Source: CAZWKX01 sp964614095 (GTDB lineage: Bacteria > Actinomycetota > Acidimicrobiia > Spongiisociales > UBA11373). Taken from it: a stretch of 56,571 nucleotides of DNA. Positions 7,917 through 16,612 of the stretch are shown here, piece after piece. Both the position numbers and the translations under genes were made by a program. The notes under the pieces are model-generated. The model was not told the DNA's origin. It ran no database searches and saw nothing but the letters and a program-made list of their open reading frames with translations. Each line of letters starts with the position of its first letter. Position 1 is the first letter of the stretch. The DNA lies in the NCBI GenBank assembly GCA_964614095.1, contig CAZTJO010000011.1, forward strand, positions 1 through 56,571. The letters run 5' to 3'.

Positions 7917-8399
7917 CTAGCCGGCGTTGTGGCTGGAGGGCAGGCCGCAGGCCAACTCGACGGCATGGCGCAGCGCGGGGCCGATGACGGCGATGGACTC
8001 CTCCACCCCGGGCACCGATCCGGGAAGATTCACCAGCACCGCCGAGCCGGCGATACCGGACACACCGCGCGACAGCATTCCGTGCGGATTCACCGCGAAG
8101 GTGGCAGCGCGCATCGCCTCGGCAAGGCCCGGCGCCTCACGCTCGATCACCCGGCGCGTCGCCTCGGGGGTGAGATCACGCGGAGCAAACCCGGTGCCGC
8201 CCACGGTGACGACAAGGTCCTTGCCGTCGGCGATGAACGCCCGCAGAGCGGCTTCCACCTGCTCCACACCGTCGGCGCAGACGCGCACCTCGGCGGCAAA
8301 CCCCAGGCCCTCGAGCAGCCGGGCGGCCCGGGGACCGGAAAGATCCTCGGCCTCGCCCCGGCCGACCCGGTCGCTGACGGTGAGCACACCCGCATTCAC
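7917..8399 (-). CDS. mogA: molybdopterin adenylyltransferase-like protein (MogA/MoaB family)
   Basis: A 160-aa MoCF-fold protein that would adenylate molybdopterin before molybdate insertion. Seen motifs: LTVSDRVGRGEAEDLSG, the GGTGFAPRDLTPEATR nucleotide-binding loop, and a conserved C-terminal AVLVNLPGSVPGVEESI. GTG 8399 overlaps the moaC stop as GTGA, fixing the start (a longer frame extends to 8639 but lies inside moaC). Third of the molybdenum cofactor-type genes in the operon. MogA and MoaB cannot be separated by sequence alone here. Confidence 0.88.
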   Translation of the reverse strand: MNAGVLTVSDRVGRGEAEDLSGPRAARLLEGLGFAAEVRVCADGVEQVEAALRAFIADGKDLVVTVGGTGFAPRDLTPEATRRVIEREAPGLAEAMRAATFAVNPHGMLSRGVSGIAGSAVLVNLPGSVPGVEESIAVIGPALRHAVELACGLPSSHNAG

Positions 8400-8863
8400 C
8401 GTTTCCACTCCCCGGAGCGGCCCCCCGACTTCGAGAGCAGCCGAACCGACCCGACCTCGGCGGCACGGTCGAGTCCCTTCACCATGTCGTAGAGGGCGAT
8501 GGCACCAAGAGCGGCGCCGGTCATCGCCTCCATCTCGACACCGGTACGCGCCGTGGCCCGCACCCGCACCTCGACCCTGGCCCCGGCGTACACCTGTTCT
8601 ACCGCCACTTCGATCGCAGTAATGGGAATCGGGTGGCACAACGGCACCAGCTCGGGGGTGCGCTTGACCCCCATAACGGCGGCGACGCGGGCCACCGCCA
8701 GGGCGTCACCCTTGGGAAGGTCGCCGGCAAACAGGGCGTCGCGGGTTTCTCCGTCCATGGAGACCATCGCCTCGGCCACCGCCTCGCGGTCGGTCTCCGG
8801 CTTGCCTGAGACGTCGACCATTCGAGCGGCGCCGTCGTCGTCCAGATGCGACAGCTCGCTCAC
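8396..8863 (-). CDS. moaC: cyclic pyranopterin monophosphate synthase MoaC
   Basis: A 155-aa enzyme that, with MoaA, turns GTP into cyclic pyranopterin monophosphate. Diagnostic pieces are MVDVSGKPETDREA, KGDALAVARVAAVMGVKRT, the catalytic PLCHPIPI loop, TGVEMEAMTGA and ALYDMVKGLDR. GTG 8863 overlaps the moeA stop by 4 bp (GTGA), so an upstream ATG at 9034 is rejected. No moaA is present in this window; molybdenum cofactor genes must be completed elsewhere. Confidence 0.95.
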   Translation of the reverse strand: MSELSHLDDDGAARMVDVSGKPETDREAVAEAMVSMDGETRDALFAGDLPKGDALAVARVAAVMGVKRTPELVPLCHPIPITAIEVAVEQVYAGARVEVRVRATARTGVEMEAMTGAALGAIALYDMVKGLDRAAEVGSVRLLSKSGGRSGEWKR

Positions 8864-10092
8864 CCCAGCACCTCCTCGAAGGTCCTCTCCTCGGGCCAGC
8901 GGAACATCTCCAGCTCCACGTCCGAGCCGGCCACAAGATGATCGGTACCCACCGGCACCAACGCGAAGGCATTGGCCCGGGCCAGCGCCGAGAGCACGTT
9001 GGAGCCCTGCCCCCCGCTCAAGGACGCGGTCCACACGCCGTCGCGGTAGACGGTGTTGACCCGGACAAACACCAAGCGCTCCGCCTCGGTCCCCACCGCC
9101 TCGGCCAGGCGGCCCAGCACCCGGGGGCGGAAAAGCCGCCGCGCCCCCATCCGCCGTAGCAGCGCCGGACGCACCAGCTGCTCAAAGGTGACCGTCACCG
9201 AGACCGGATTGCCCGGCAGCCCGAACAGCGGGGTATCACCGAGGAAGCCGAAAGCGAACGGCCTGCCCGGCTGAATGGCCACTTGCCAGAACTCGACGCC
9301 GCCCAGCTCGCCGAGCACGCGTCGCACCAGGTCGTACTCCCCCACCGACACGCCACCGCTGCTGATGACGGCGTCACAGGCCGCGGCCGCCTCCTGCAGA
9401 GAGGAGCGCAGGCGCTCCTCGTCGTCGGGCACGATGCCCATGTCGACCGGCTCGGCGCCCAATTCCTCGAGGAGCCCAACCAGCATGGGCCGGTTGGCAT
9501 CACGAATCTGCCCCGGGGCCAATGCGCCCGTCTCCGCGGTCACCACCTCGTCGCCGGTGGACAACACCACCACCCGGGGCCGCCGCCGCACCCGGATCCG
9601 GCTGATCCCCAACGTGGCCAGCACCCCGAGGTGCCGGGCATCGAGGCGCTCCCCGGCGCCAAAAACTGAAACCCCGGCCTCGATGTCGCCGCCGGCGGCC
9701 CGTAAATGGCTCCCCGGCTCCACCGCCACATGCACCAGCACCCGGTCCCCCTGCTGCTCGGTGTCCTCCACCATGACCACCGCGTCGGCCCCTGCGGGCA
9801 GCGGAGCCCCGGTCATGATCTTGACAGCCGTCCCGGTGGTGACCTTTTTGGCGGGCACACTGCCGGCGGGTACGTCCTCGATCACCTCGAGCGACACCGG
9901 AGCACCCGCAGTGTCGGCGGCGCGCAGCGCAAACCCGTCCATGGCGGAGTTGGCGAAAGGAGGCACGTCGTGGGGGGCCCGCACCGGAGCGGCCAGCGCA
10001 AGCCCGGCGGCCTCGGCAAGCGGCGCATCCGCCTCGGGAAGAGGGCGCATCGCCGCCAGCACCTGCCGCTGGGCGTCGGGAAGCTGCTTCAT
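8860..10092 (-). CDS. MoeA/gephyrin-like protein (molybdotransferase or Glp)
   Basis: A 410-aa protein with the whole MoeA architecture: N-terminal domain with PPFANSAMDGFALRAADT, the domain II section (KIMTGAPLPAGADAVV), MogA-like domain III with STGDEVV and ISSGGVSVGEYD, GLPGNPVSV, and a C-terminal domain IV beta barrel. Usual role: insertion of molybdate into adenylated molybdopterin. However, in corynebacteria and mycobacteria the copy next to galU is Glp, which binds FtsZ and a membrane receptor. Here galU lies directly upstream (ATGA overlap) and a GlpR-like gene downstream, but moaC and mogA lie in between, so either or both roles are possible. ATG 10092 is fixed by the overlap. Confidence 0.92.
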   Translation of the reverse strand: MKQLPDAQRQVLAAMRPLPEADAPLAEAAGLALAAPVRAPHDVPPFANSAMDGFALRAADTAGAPVSLEVIEDVPAGSVPAKKVTTGTAVKIMTGAPLPAGADAVVMVEDTEQQGDRVLVHVAVEPGSHLRAAGGDIEAGVSVFGAGERLDARHLGVLATLGISRIRVRRRPRVVVLSTGDEVVTAETGALAPGQIRDANRPMLVGLLEELGAEPVDMGIVPDDEERLRSSLQEAAAACDAVISSGGVSVGEYDLVRRVLGELGGVEFWQVAIQPGRPFAFGFLGDTPLFGLPGNPVSVTVTFEQLVRPALLRRMGARRLFRPRVLGRLAEAVGTEAERLVFVRVNTVYRDGVWTASLSGGQGSNVLSALARANAFALVPVGTDHLVAGSDVELEMFRWPEERTFEEVLG

Positions 10093-10913
10093 GAGACCCC
10101 GAACAGGCCCTTGAGGTACTCTCGGTAGCCCGCGCCCACCTCGGGGTGCCACAGCGCCAGCCGGGTCACGGTCTCGGCGTAGCTGGCCGGTGTGCCCACA
10201 TCGAGCAGATCGTTGTCGGCGAGCCAGCCGAGGCATCGGCCCGCCTCGCCCAGGGTGCCGATGGCGTCGGTTAGCTGGATCTCGCCTCCAAGGCCGGGGG
10301 GCAGACGCTTCAGGTGCTCAAAAATCTCGGCGGTGAACATGTAGCGCCCCACCAGGCCGAGGCGTGACGGCGCGTCTGCGCCGGGCTTCTCGATAGCCCC
10401 CTTGACCTCAATCGTTCGATCGGCAAGCTCCTCACCCGGAATAACGACGCCGTAACGCTCCAGGCCCTCATCATCGAGCGGGCGCAGACAGACGACGGAC
10501 CGCCCATCCGACGCGGCCGCCAGCGAGCTGAGGTGGTCCTGGTCCGGAACGACCAGATTGTCGCCCAGCAGGCAGAAGAAGGGCCGGTCGTCCACGGCTT
10601 TGGCGGCGGTCAACACGGCATGCCCCAGCCCCAGCGCCTCCTCCTGCACCACCCAGGTGAGCGTGATCCGGTGGAACCCATCGAGCAGGTCGAGGCCCCC
10701 CATACCCTCGAAGTGGCTGTAGACCAGGTCGTCCACCCCGGGGCTTACCACAATGATGAACTCCTCGACGCCGGCGCGCATGCCCTCCTCCACAATCCAC
10801 TGGATGACGGGCCGGTCGACAACGGGCAGCAACGCCTTGGGAACGCTGCGCGTGGCCGGCTGCATTCGGGTGCCGCGCCCGGCCGCCGGAATGACGGCAA
10901 GGTCCACTTTCAT
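10089..10913 (-). CDS. galU: UTP-glucose-1-phosphate uridylyltransferase
   Basis: A 274-aa nucleotidyltransferase making UDP-glucose from UTP and glucose-1-phosphate. It carries the N-terminal PAAGRGTRMQPATRSVPKAL signature, PVVDRPVIQWIVEE, the LGDN metal-binding strand, GVVIPG, and GGEIQLTDAI near the C-terminus, all typical of bacterial GalU. The length is slightly short compared with the usual 290-300 aa. Overlaps plsY by ATGA upstream and moeA by ATGA downstream, so it is firmly part of this operon. Confidence 0.95.
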   Translation of the reverse strand: MKVDLAVIPAAGRGTRMQPATRSVPKALLPVVDRPVIQWIVEEGMRAGVEEFIIVVSPGVDDLVYSHFEGMGGLDLLDGFHRITLTWVVQEEALGLGHAVLTAAKAVDDRPFFCLLGDNLVVPDQDHLSSLAAASDGRSVVCLRPLDDEGLERYGVVIPGEELADRTIEVKGAIEKPGADAPSRLGLVGRYMFTAEIFEHLKRLPPGLGGEIQLTDAIGTLGEAGRCLGWLADNDLLDVGTPASYAETVTRLALWHPEVGAGYREYLKGLFGVS

Positions 10914-11500
10914 GCGGCCTCCTCGATCCCATGCTCGGAGCCGCTGATCAGGCGGCGGATGTTAGGCAGATGGCGTACCAGCACGAGGGCAGAGGCGGCC
11001 CCGGCCCACACCAGCGACCATCCCCGGGCCCCAAACGCGGCAAAACAGGGTGTCAACACGACAGCACAGAGCAGCGACGCCAGCGACGCCCTTTTGGTCA
11101 GAGAAACCAGGCCGACCCAAACCGGGAGCAGGACCGCGGCGACGGGCCACTCCAGCCACAGAGTCATGCCTCCGGTGGTGGCGACGCCTCTGCCGCCACG
11201 GAAGCGGTGCCACAATGGGAAACAGTGGCCGGCAACGGCAAAAAAGCCGGCGGCGAAGCCGACGGCCTCACCGCCGACAAGGTCGCCGGCAAGGGCGGCG
11301 CAGAATCCCTTGGCCACATCACCAAAGACCACCAAGGCGGCGGCGCCCCGGCCCATAGCTCGCAGCACGTTGGTGGCACCCGGATTGCCGCTTCCCACCG
11401 AGTAGATGTCGACACCGGCCAGTTTGGGGAGGATCACACCAAAATCGATGCTGCCGACGAGGTAGGCGGCACACACAACAACGATGGAGGCAGCATCCAC
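10910..11500 (-). CDS. plsY: glycerol-3-phosphate acyltransferase PlsY
   Basis: A 196-aa polytopic membrane acyltransferase that uses acyl-phosphate to make lysophosphatidic acid. Three PlsY signatures are visible: the SGNPGATNVLRAMG loop, GHCFPLWHRFRGGRGVATTGG, and a final charged stretch, separated by five or more hydrophobic segments. First gene of the operon; starts with GTG at 11500, overlapping by 17 bp the annotated start of the divergent gene. PlsX, its usual partner, is not in the window, but the soluble-donor acyltransferase PlsB is encoded at 20307-22715. Confidence 0.95.
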   Translation of the reverse strand: MDAASIVVVCAAYLVGSIDFGVILPKLAGVDIYSVGSGNPGATNVLRAMGRGAAALVVFGDVAKGFCAALAGDLVGGEAVGFAAGFFAVAGHCFPLWHRFRGGRGVATTGGMTLWLEWPVAAVLLPVWVGLVSLTKRASLASLLCAVVLTPCFAAFGARGWSLVWAGAASALVLVRHLPNIRRLISGSEHGIEEAA

Positions 11501-12215
11501 TGCGGCGAGTTTAGGCCCCTACCATCTGTCTTCACGCGGCCCTCGAGGAGGGATTCCACTGCCCGCCGAGAGCTTCAAACCGACCGCACTCACACGAGTT
11601 CGGCGCCACCCCGAACGCGCCTGCTACGACGCCGCCACCATCCATGCCGTCCTCGACCAGGCCCCGTTCTGCAATGTCGGGTTCATCGACCAGGGGAGAG
11701 CCGTGGTCATCCCCATGCTCCACGCTCGTGTCGGAGACCGGCTCCTTTTCCACGGCGCCTCCGACTCCCGGCTGATGCACTCGATAGCCGGCTCCGAGGT
11801 CTGCGTCACAGCCACCATCTTCGACGGGCTCGTGCTGGCCCGCTCCGTCGTCCACCACTCGGCCAACTTCCGCTCGGTAGTGGCCTTTGGCCGGGCGCGG
11901 CCGATCGACGGTCCCCAGGACCGGCTCGCCGCGCTGCGCGCCTTCACCGAGAAGCTTCTCCCGGGCCGATGGGATGAGGTCCGAGCACCCACCGAGGCCG
12001 AAGTGAAAGGCACCGGCGTTGTCGAGATCACCATCGACGAGGCATCCGCAAAGGTGCGCTCCGGACCTCCGAGCAACGACGCCGGGGATCTGGAGGCCGC
12101 GGTGTGGGCCGGAGTCGTCCCGTTCCGGCTCACCGCCGGCGACCCCGAGCCGGCGCCCGACCTTCCCGCCGGGATCGACCTGCCCCCGTCGGTGCGCCGC
12201 CTGATCTCCCGGTAG
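11484..12215 (+). CDS. pyridoxamine 5'-phosphate oxidase-like flavin-binding protein
   Basis: A 243-aa protein of the split-barrel flavin-binding superfamily. Residues about 55-135 give the pattern FCNVGFIDQGRAVVIPMLHA, LLFHGASDSRL and VCVTATIFDGLVLARS-HSANFRSVV seen in PNPOx-like (Pyridox_ox_2) proteins. Typical members bind FMN or F420 and reduce or protect small substrates; the substrate here is unknown. The ATG at 11484 lacks a ribosome-binding site and lies inside divergent plsY; a CTG at 11559 follows GAGGAGGG at good spacing and may be the true start, which would free about 60 bp for two promoters. Confidence 0.8.
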   Translation: MEAASTAASLGPYHLSSRGPRGGIPLPAESFKPTALTRVRRHPERACYDAATIHAVLDQAPFCNVGFIDQGRAVVIPMLHARVGDRLLFHGASDSRLMHSIAGSEVCVTATIFDGLVLARSVVHHSANFRSVVAFGRARPIDGPQDRLAALRAFTEKLLPGRWDEVRAPTEAEVKGTGVVEITIDEASAKVRSGPPSNDAGDLEAAVWAGVVPFRLTAGDPEPAPDLPAGIDLPPSVRRLISR

Positions 12216-12254
12216 ACCCCTTCCCCCGGCCCGGCTCCGCCGGTACGGTGCCCC

Positions 12255-12773
12255 GTGTACTGGCTGCAGCGACCCCCCTACCTGCGCTGGGCCGCCGCCG
12301 TACTGATCGTCGCCGCCGCGTTGTGGTGGGACCTCCGCGGCGAGCCCATCGAGAGCCGTCCCTTCGCCGCCCGGACCATCGGGCCCGGCGAGCCCGTTGC
12401 CGACGCGGTGGAATGGCGGGAGGTCCCCGCCGGGCTCTGGCCACTCCCCGACCTCTCCGGTTCGGTGGCCGCGGTCTCCATTCTCCCCGGCGAGCCCATC
12501 ACCACCTCCGCCCTCACCGGCCCGATAGCGCCACCGGAGGGGTGGTGGGCGCTGCCCGTAGCGGTGGGAACCCACGCCGACGCCGGGGACACGGTGATGC
12601 TGGTGATCGTCGACCCGCCCACCACGGTTCGCGGCCTCGTCCTGAGCCCGCAGACCGGCGACCCGTACTCTCTCGACTTCGAGCCCGCCGTCGTCGCCGT
12701 GCCCGGTGAGTCGGCGGCACTCGTCGCCGTGGCCGCCGAGCAAGACCTGCTGGTGGCGGCGGTGCAGCCGTAG
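12255..12773 (+). CDS. SAF-domain (CpaB/RcpC-like) protein
   Basis: A 172-aa protein with one N-terminal membrane anchor (residues 10-24, RWAAAVLIVAAALWW) and an extracytoplasmic domain with the SAF pattern (ARTIGPGEPVADAVEWREVPAG then SILPGEPITTSALTG). SAF domains occur in CpaB/RcpC pilus assembly proteins, flagellar FlgA and sialic acid/antifreeze-like proteins. No pilus genes are nearby, so a role in Flp-type pili cannot be supported. Starts with GTG; followed after 48 bp by uppP. Confidence 0.65.
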   Translation: MYWLQRPPYLRWAAAVLIVAAALWWDLRGEPIESRPFAARTIGPGEPVADAVEWREVPAGLWPLPDLSGSVAAVSILPGEPITTSALTGPIAPPEGWWALPVAVGTHADAGDTVMLVIVDPPTTVRGLVLSPQTGDPYSLDFEPAVVAVPGESAALVAVAAEQDLLVAAVQP

Positions 12774-12821
12774 CCGCACAATGGGCCGCGCACCCCGGCG
12801 CCCCCGGTATCGTGGTGCCCC

Positions 12822-13586
12822 GTGTTGACCGCCGCCTTCTGGGGCCTCATCCAGGGCCTTACCGAGTTCCTGCCCATCTCTTCGAGCGGGCACCTGGTGC
12901 TTGTTCCGGCCCTGCTCGGCTGGGACGAGCCCGACTTGGCCACATCGGCGCTGCTCCACGTGGGCACGCTGGCCGCGGTGGTGGCCTACTACCGCCGCGA
13001 TCTGGCCCGCCTCGTGCACGTTCGGTCCGACCCGGAGGCGCGCCGCATCCTGATGCTGCTTGCCATCGGCACGGTGCCGGCCGCCGTAGTCGGCCTGAGC
13101 CCCCTCAGCGGGCCCATCGAGATCCTCTTCGACGAGCCCTGGATAGTGGCGCTGTTCCTGATCGTCACCGGAGTGGTGCTCGCCTTCTCACTGGTGCTCG
13201 CCGTGGGATCACGCCGGCTGGACCAGGGCCGCTGGCCCGACGCCGTCGTCGTCGGCCTGGCCCAGGCCTTTGCCCTCATCCCGGGGATCTCCCGCTCCGG
13301 CATGACCATCACCGCCGGCGTAGCCCAAGGTTTCGAGCGGGTGCAGGCGGCGCGCTACGCCTTCCTGCTGGCCGTCCCCGCCATCGCCGGCGCCGGCCTC
13401 ATCAAAGGCATCGATCTCATCAACGAGGGTGGATTCAGAGCAGAGCTGCTGGTAGGGGTCGCAGTCGCCGCCGTCACCGGGTACTTGGCCATCGCCGGCC
13501 TGATTCGCCTGCTCGCCCGGGCCGGCCTGGCGCCGTTCGCCGTCTACTGCATCGTCTTCGGCGGAGTCGCCTACTGGCTGGTGTGA
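12822..13586 (+). CDS. uppP: undecaprenyl-diphosphatase UppP
   Basis: A 254-aa polytopic membrane phosphatase that recycles the cell-wall lipid carrier (undecaprenyl diphosphate to monophosphate) and gives bacitracin resistance. Diagnostic motifs are GLIQGLTEFLPISSSGH with the catalytic Glu and Ser near residues 15-22, and FALIPGISRSGMTITAG with the catalytic Arg near residue 155. Starts with GTG. Complete; ends 1 bp before the convergent eis-like gene. Confidence 0.96.
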   Translation: MLTAAFWGLIQGLTEFLPISSSGHLVLVPALLGWDEPDLATSALLHVGTLAAVVAYYRRDLARLVHVRSDPEARRILMLLAIGTVPAAVVGLSPLSGPIEILFDEPWIVALFLIVTGVVLAFSLVLAVGSRRLDQGRWPDAVVVGLAQAFALIPGISRSGMTITAGVAQGFERVQAARYAFLLAVPAIAGAGLIKGIDLINEGGFRAELLVGVAVAAVTGYLAIAGLIRLLARAGLAPFAVYCIVFGGVAYWLV

Positions 13587-13587
13587 C

Positions 13588-14817
13588 CTAGAAGTGGACC
13601 GTGCACCAGGGCTCTACAGGCCAATCAAACATGCGGTGGGCACGCTCGACGGCCTCCGGCTCACCCAACACCCGGCCCAGCCATCCCAGCGCCCGGAGGC
13701 GTGAATCGCCCAGGTAGGCGGCGGCCAGATCGGTCGTGGCGAGGGTCACATCGGCCTCGGCGTCCGTGGGCACACACTCGGCGCCGTCGGGACCGCCTCG
13801 CAGCAGATAGCGCCCCTGCAGATCCGGCAGGAAATCGTCCTCCACCTCGAGCACGATCTCACCCTCGACGGCATAGCGACGCGCCGACAGCGCCCGCTTC
13901 ACATCGAGGATACGAAGCCAGATCTTGTCGGCGACGACCTGCTCCAAACGCCGGGGGTCGGCAAGCAGCAACGGAAACGGCTCGTGTAGCCGGAAGTTGT
14001 GGGCTCTGATGGTGGCGACCAGGTCGATGCCCACACAGAAGCGCCACAGGGCGGCGTAGCTGGGGCCATCGACGGCGTGCAGGTCCTCGATGTGCAAGGT
14101 GTGCTTGGGGTGACCGTCCTCCCAAGTGCCCTTCTGACGGTATCGCACAAACCCGAGCGCGTCGCCGCCATCCTCGAGCACGGCAAGACGCAGCGCCGAG
14201 GCGCCCTCTCGCCAGTGCTCCGGGTCGTAGAAGTACAGGTCCCAATCGGCGTCGATACGCTGCACGGTGCCGGGGATCCCGGCGGTGGCCCGCTCGTAAA
14301 TGCCGGGAAACACCCGGCGCGCTTCCTCCTCGGCGACGATGCGGACCCGGCCCACGCCGGGCGCGTCCTGGCGCAGGGCGGCATAGCGCCGCTCGATAAT
14401 CAGATCGGCGCCCTCGATGGCAGTGCCAAACCCGAACCGTCCGTAGATGACACTCTCGGAGGCCCAGAGCACGGCCAAAGGCTCCTGACACCGGCGGGCT
14501 TCGTCGAGCAGCTCGGCCATCATCGAGCGCAGCAGGCCCCGGCGCCGGTGGCTCGGCGCGACCGACACCCCGGTGATACCAGCGGCCGGCACCACCTCGC
14601 CGCCGGGCACGGTCACCCGGAACGACCAGGCACCGCTGGTGGCCACCATGTCGCCGCCGTCGAAAGCGGCGAGACAGCGGTCGATCTCGGTGCGTTTGGC
14701 ATACATGTCCTTGTCTTCGGAGGTCTGGCCGAAGGCAAAGACCAGGTCGAGCGTATCGGCCCAGGTGCTCAGCTCGGCCTTGGTGATATTGCGGATATCC
14801 ACGTGCTCTTTGGGCAT
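13588..14817 (-). CDS. Eis-like GNAT N-acetyltransferase with sterol-carrier-like C-terminus
   Basis: A 409-aa protein matching the Eis family. The N-terminal GNAT domain has the acetyl-CoA loop (ITGVSVAPSHRRRGLLRSMM), followed by WASESVIYGRFGFG, a second degenerate GNAT domain, and a C-terminal sterol-carrier-like domain (EGEIVLEVEDDFLPDLQGRY). It ends with a free Phe carboxylate after WCTVH, which in Eis acts as the catalytic base. Mycobacterial Eis acetylates aminoglycosides and other amines at several positions; the substrate here is unknown. A single gene, convergent with uppP. Confidence 0.88.
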   Translation of the reverse strand: MPKEHVDIRNITKAELSTWADTLDLVFAFGQTSEDKDMYAKRTEIDRCLAAFDGGDMVATSGAWSFRVTVPGGEVVPAAGITGVSVAPSHRRRGLLRSMMAELLDEARRCQEPLAVLWASESVIYGRFGFGTAIEGADLIIERRYAALRQDAPGVGRVRIVAEEEARRVFPGIYERATAGIPGTVQRIDADWDLYFYDPEHWREGASALRLAVLEDGGDALGFVRYRQKGTWEDGHPKHTLHIEDLHAVDGPSYAALWRFCVGIDLVATIRAHNFRLHEPFPLLLADPRRLEQVVADKIWLRILDVKRALSARRYAVEGEIVLEVEDDFLPDLQGRYLLRGGPDGAECVPTDAEADVTLATTDLAAAYLGDSRLRALGWLGRVLGEPEAVERAHRMFDWPVEPWCTVHF

Positions 14818-14890
14818 GCGGCTGCCACCCTACCGCGCCCGCAGGCGGCACACTCCAAAGCGGCGCAGACCGGGTCTCTAGGCTTCGCCG

Positions 14891-15295
14891 ATGCACCAAA
14901 CCACAATCCACGTGCGCTGGGGCGAGATGGACCCATACGGCCACGTCAACCACGCCGCCTACCTCTCCTACCTGGAGCATGCCCGCATCGGCGCTCTCGA
15001 GGGCATCGGCTGGAGCCTGGAAAAGCTGCGAAAAAACGGCTACCAGGTGATTGTGGCGCGGGCCGACGTGCGCTTCCGGCGCCCGGCGGCGGCGGGCGAC
15101 ACACTCGCCATAACGACGGGCATCATCAACCTGCGCCCCGCATCCAGCCTCTGGCGCCAGCAGGTGTTTCGCGACGACGACCTCATCGTCCTTGCGGAGA
15201 TCAGCGTGGCCTGCATCGGGCCCGACGGGCAGCCGGCGCGGCCCCCGGAGGAGTTCCAGCAGGCGCTGCGCTCACTGCTGTGGGCTGAGACCTAG
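14891..15295 (+). CDS. acyl-CoA thioesterase, YbgC/FadM-type hotdog protein
   Basis: A 134-aa 4-hydroxybenzoyl-CoA thioesterase-family protein. The catalytic signature RWGEMDPYGHVNHAAYLSYL contains the conserved Asp and the HVNH motif at residues 14-22. It hydrolyses acyl-CoA thioesters; short to medium chains are usual for this subgroup. Its stop codon overlaps the stop of the convergent hydroxyacyl-CoA dehydrogenase gene (shared CTAG), and both act on acyl-CoA, though they are on opposite strands. Confidence 0.9.
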   Translation: MHQTTIHVRWGEMDPYGHVNHAAYLSYLEHARIGALEGIGWSLEKLRKNGYQVIVARADVRFRRPAAAGDTLAITTGIINLRPASSLWRQQVFRDDDLIVLAEISVACIGPDGQPARPPEEFQQALRSLLWAET

Positions 15296-16146
15296 TACTC
15301 GTAGAAACCCCGGCCCGCCTTGCGCCCCAGCAGACCACCCTCGACCATACGCCGCAGCAGCGGGGGCGGAGCCAGCGCCGGGTCCTTGTACTCGTCGTAG
15401 AGCACATCGGCGATGGCAAGGATGGTGTCGTTGCCGATGAGATCGCAGAGAGCGAGCGGGCCCATCGGGTGATTGGTGCCCAGCTGCATGCCCTTGTCGA
15501 TGTCCTCCTTGGTGGCGAACCCGCCCTCGTACATGCGAATGGCGCTCACCAGGTACGGCGCCAGCAGGGCATTCACGATGAACCCGGCCCGGTCCGCGGC
15601 ACGGATCACCTCCTTGCCCAGCACATCGGTGACAAAGACGCGGCAGCGCTCGATGGTCTCCTCCGACGTCTCCAGCGACGGCACGATCTCCACCAGGTTC
15701 ATCACCGGCACCGGATTGAAAAAATGCAGCCCAACCACCGAGCCGGACCGCTGCGTCGCCCGAGCCAGCTTGATGATGGGGATCGACGAGGTGTTGGAGG
15801 CCAGAATCGCCCCCGGGCTCTCCACAATCTCATCGAGGCGCCGGAACACTTCGGTCTTCACCCGAGCGTCCTCGACAACCGCCTCGACGAGGAGATCGCA
15901 GCCGGCGACTCTATCCAGATCGGTCCCCAAAGTCAGGTGCTCCAGCGCCTCCTGCCTGTCCTGATCGGTGATCTTCTCCCGTTCGACCGCCTTCCCCAAC
16001 GAAGCCTCAATACGGGCCTTTCCGGCAGCGGCCAGCTCGGCGGAAATATCGACCAACACGGCATCGAGCCCGGCGCGGGCGCACACCTCGGCGATGCCGC
16101 TTCCCATCTGCCCGGCTCCAACGATTCCCACACTGTGAATGCTCAT
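15292..16146 (-). CDS. 3-hydroxybutyryl-CoA dehydrogenase
   Basis: A 284-aa NAD(P)-dependent 3-hydroxyacyl-CoA dehydrogenase that oxidises or forms 3-hydroxybutyryl-CoA. N-terminal Rossmann loop VGIVGAGQMGSGIAEVCA, the substrate-binding SNTSSIPI, the catalytic His in GLHFFNPVPVMNLVEI, and the C-terminal domain PMGPLALCDLIGNDT ending RKAGRGFYEY. ATG 16146 (MSIHSVG) is the natural start; the longer frame to 16224 adds an Arg-rich leader unlike the family. Physiological direction is not shown by context. Confidence 0.94.
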   Translation of the reverse strand: MSIHSVGIVGAGQMGSGIAEVCARAGLDAVLVDISAELAAAGKARIEASLGKAVEREKITDQDRQEALEHLTLGTDLDRVAGCDLLVEAVVEDARVKTEVFRRLDEIVESPGAILASNTSSIPIIKLARATQRSGSVVGLHFFNPVPVMNLVEIVPSLETSEETIERCRVFVTDVLGKEVIRAADRAGFIVNALLAPYLVSAIRMYEGGFATKEDIDKGMQLGTNHPMGPLALCDLIGNDTILAIADVLYDEYKDPALAPPPLLRRMVEGGLLGRKAGRGFYEY

Positions 16147-16200
16147 GACCGCAGCATATCGCCGCCGGCATCGGCCCCGCTCACCGTTAACCTGTCGGCC

Positions 16201-16566
16201 ATGGACTACGGCCCGCGACCCCATCCCATCTTCCTCGGCCTGGCCCTCATCACCATCGGTGTGCTCTTCCTGCTCCGCGAGATGGGGGTGCTGCCCGACA
16301 TCTCCATATGGACGCTGGTGTGGCTGGGACTGGGCGGCTGGCTCTTCGTCGGCACCCTCGCCGGCAATCGGAAGGGCTGGTTCTGGCCCCTCACCCTGCT
16401 AGCCATCGGCGGCTGGATGCTGCTGCGAGACCTCGATCACCTGCCCAAGGACGTCGCGGTTTGGCCGGTGGTGATCATCGCCATCGGCATCGCCATCATC
16501 CTCGAAGCCGTAACCACTCGCGGCAAAGACGAGCCACCCACCGATCGAACGTTCACCATCGAATAG
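16201..16566 (+). CDS. small four-segment membrane protein (LiaF-like N-terminal region)
   Basis: A 121-aa protein with four hydrophobic segments (about residues 10-25, 37-52, 60-75 and 88-104) separated by short charged turns such as REMGVLP and RDLDHLPK. The repeat of GxLFLLREMG-type and WPVVIIAIGIAIIL segments is seen in LiaF/DUF5668-type membrane proteins with envelope-stress roles. Lies 46 bp before the P-type ATPase gene on the same strand and could be cotranscribed. Function unknown. Confidence 0.7.
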   Translation: MDYGPRPHPIFLGLALITIGVLFLLREMGVLPDISIWTLVWLGLGGWLFVGTLAGNRKGWFWPLTLLAIGGWMLLRDLDHLPKDVAVWPVVIIAIGIAIILEAVTTRGKDEPPTDRTFTIE

Positions 16567-16612
16567 CCGCCCTCACCTGGTGACGGGGCCGGCTCACTAC
16601 CATCTGGCCCGG

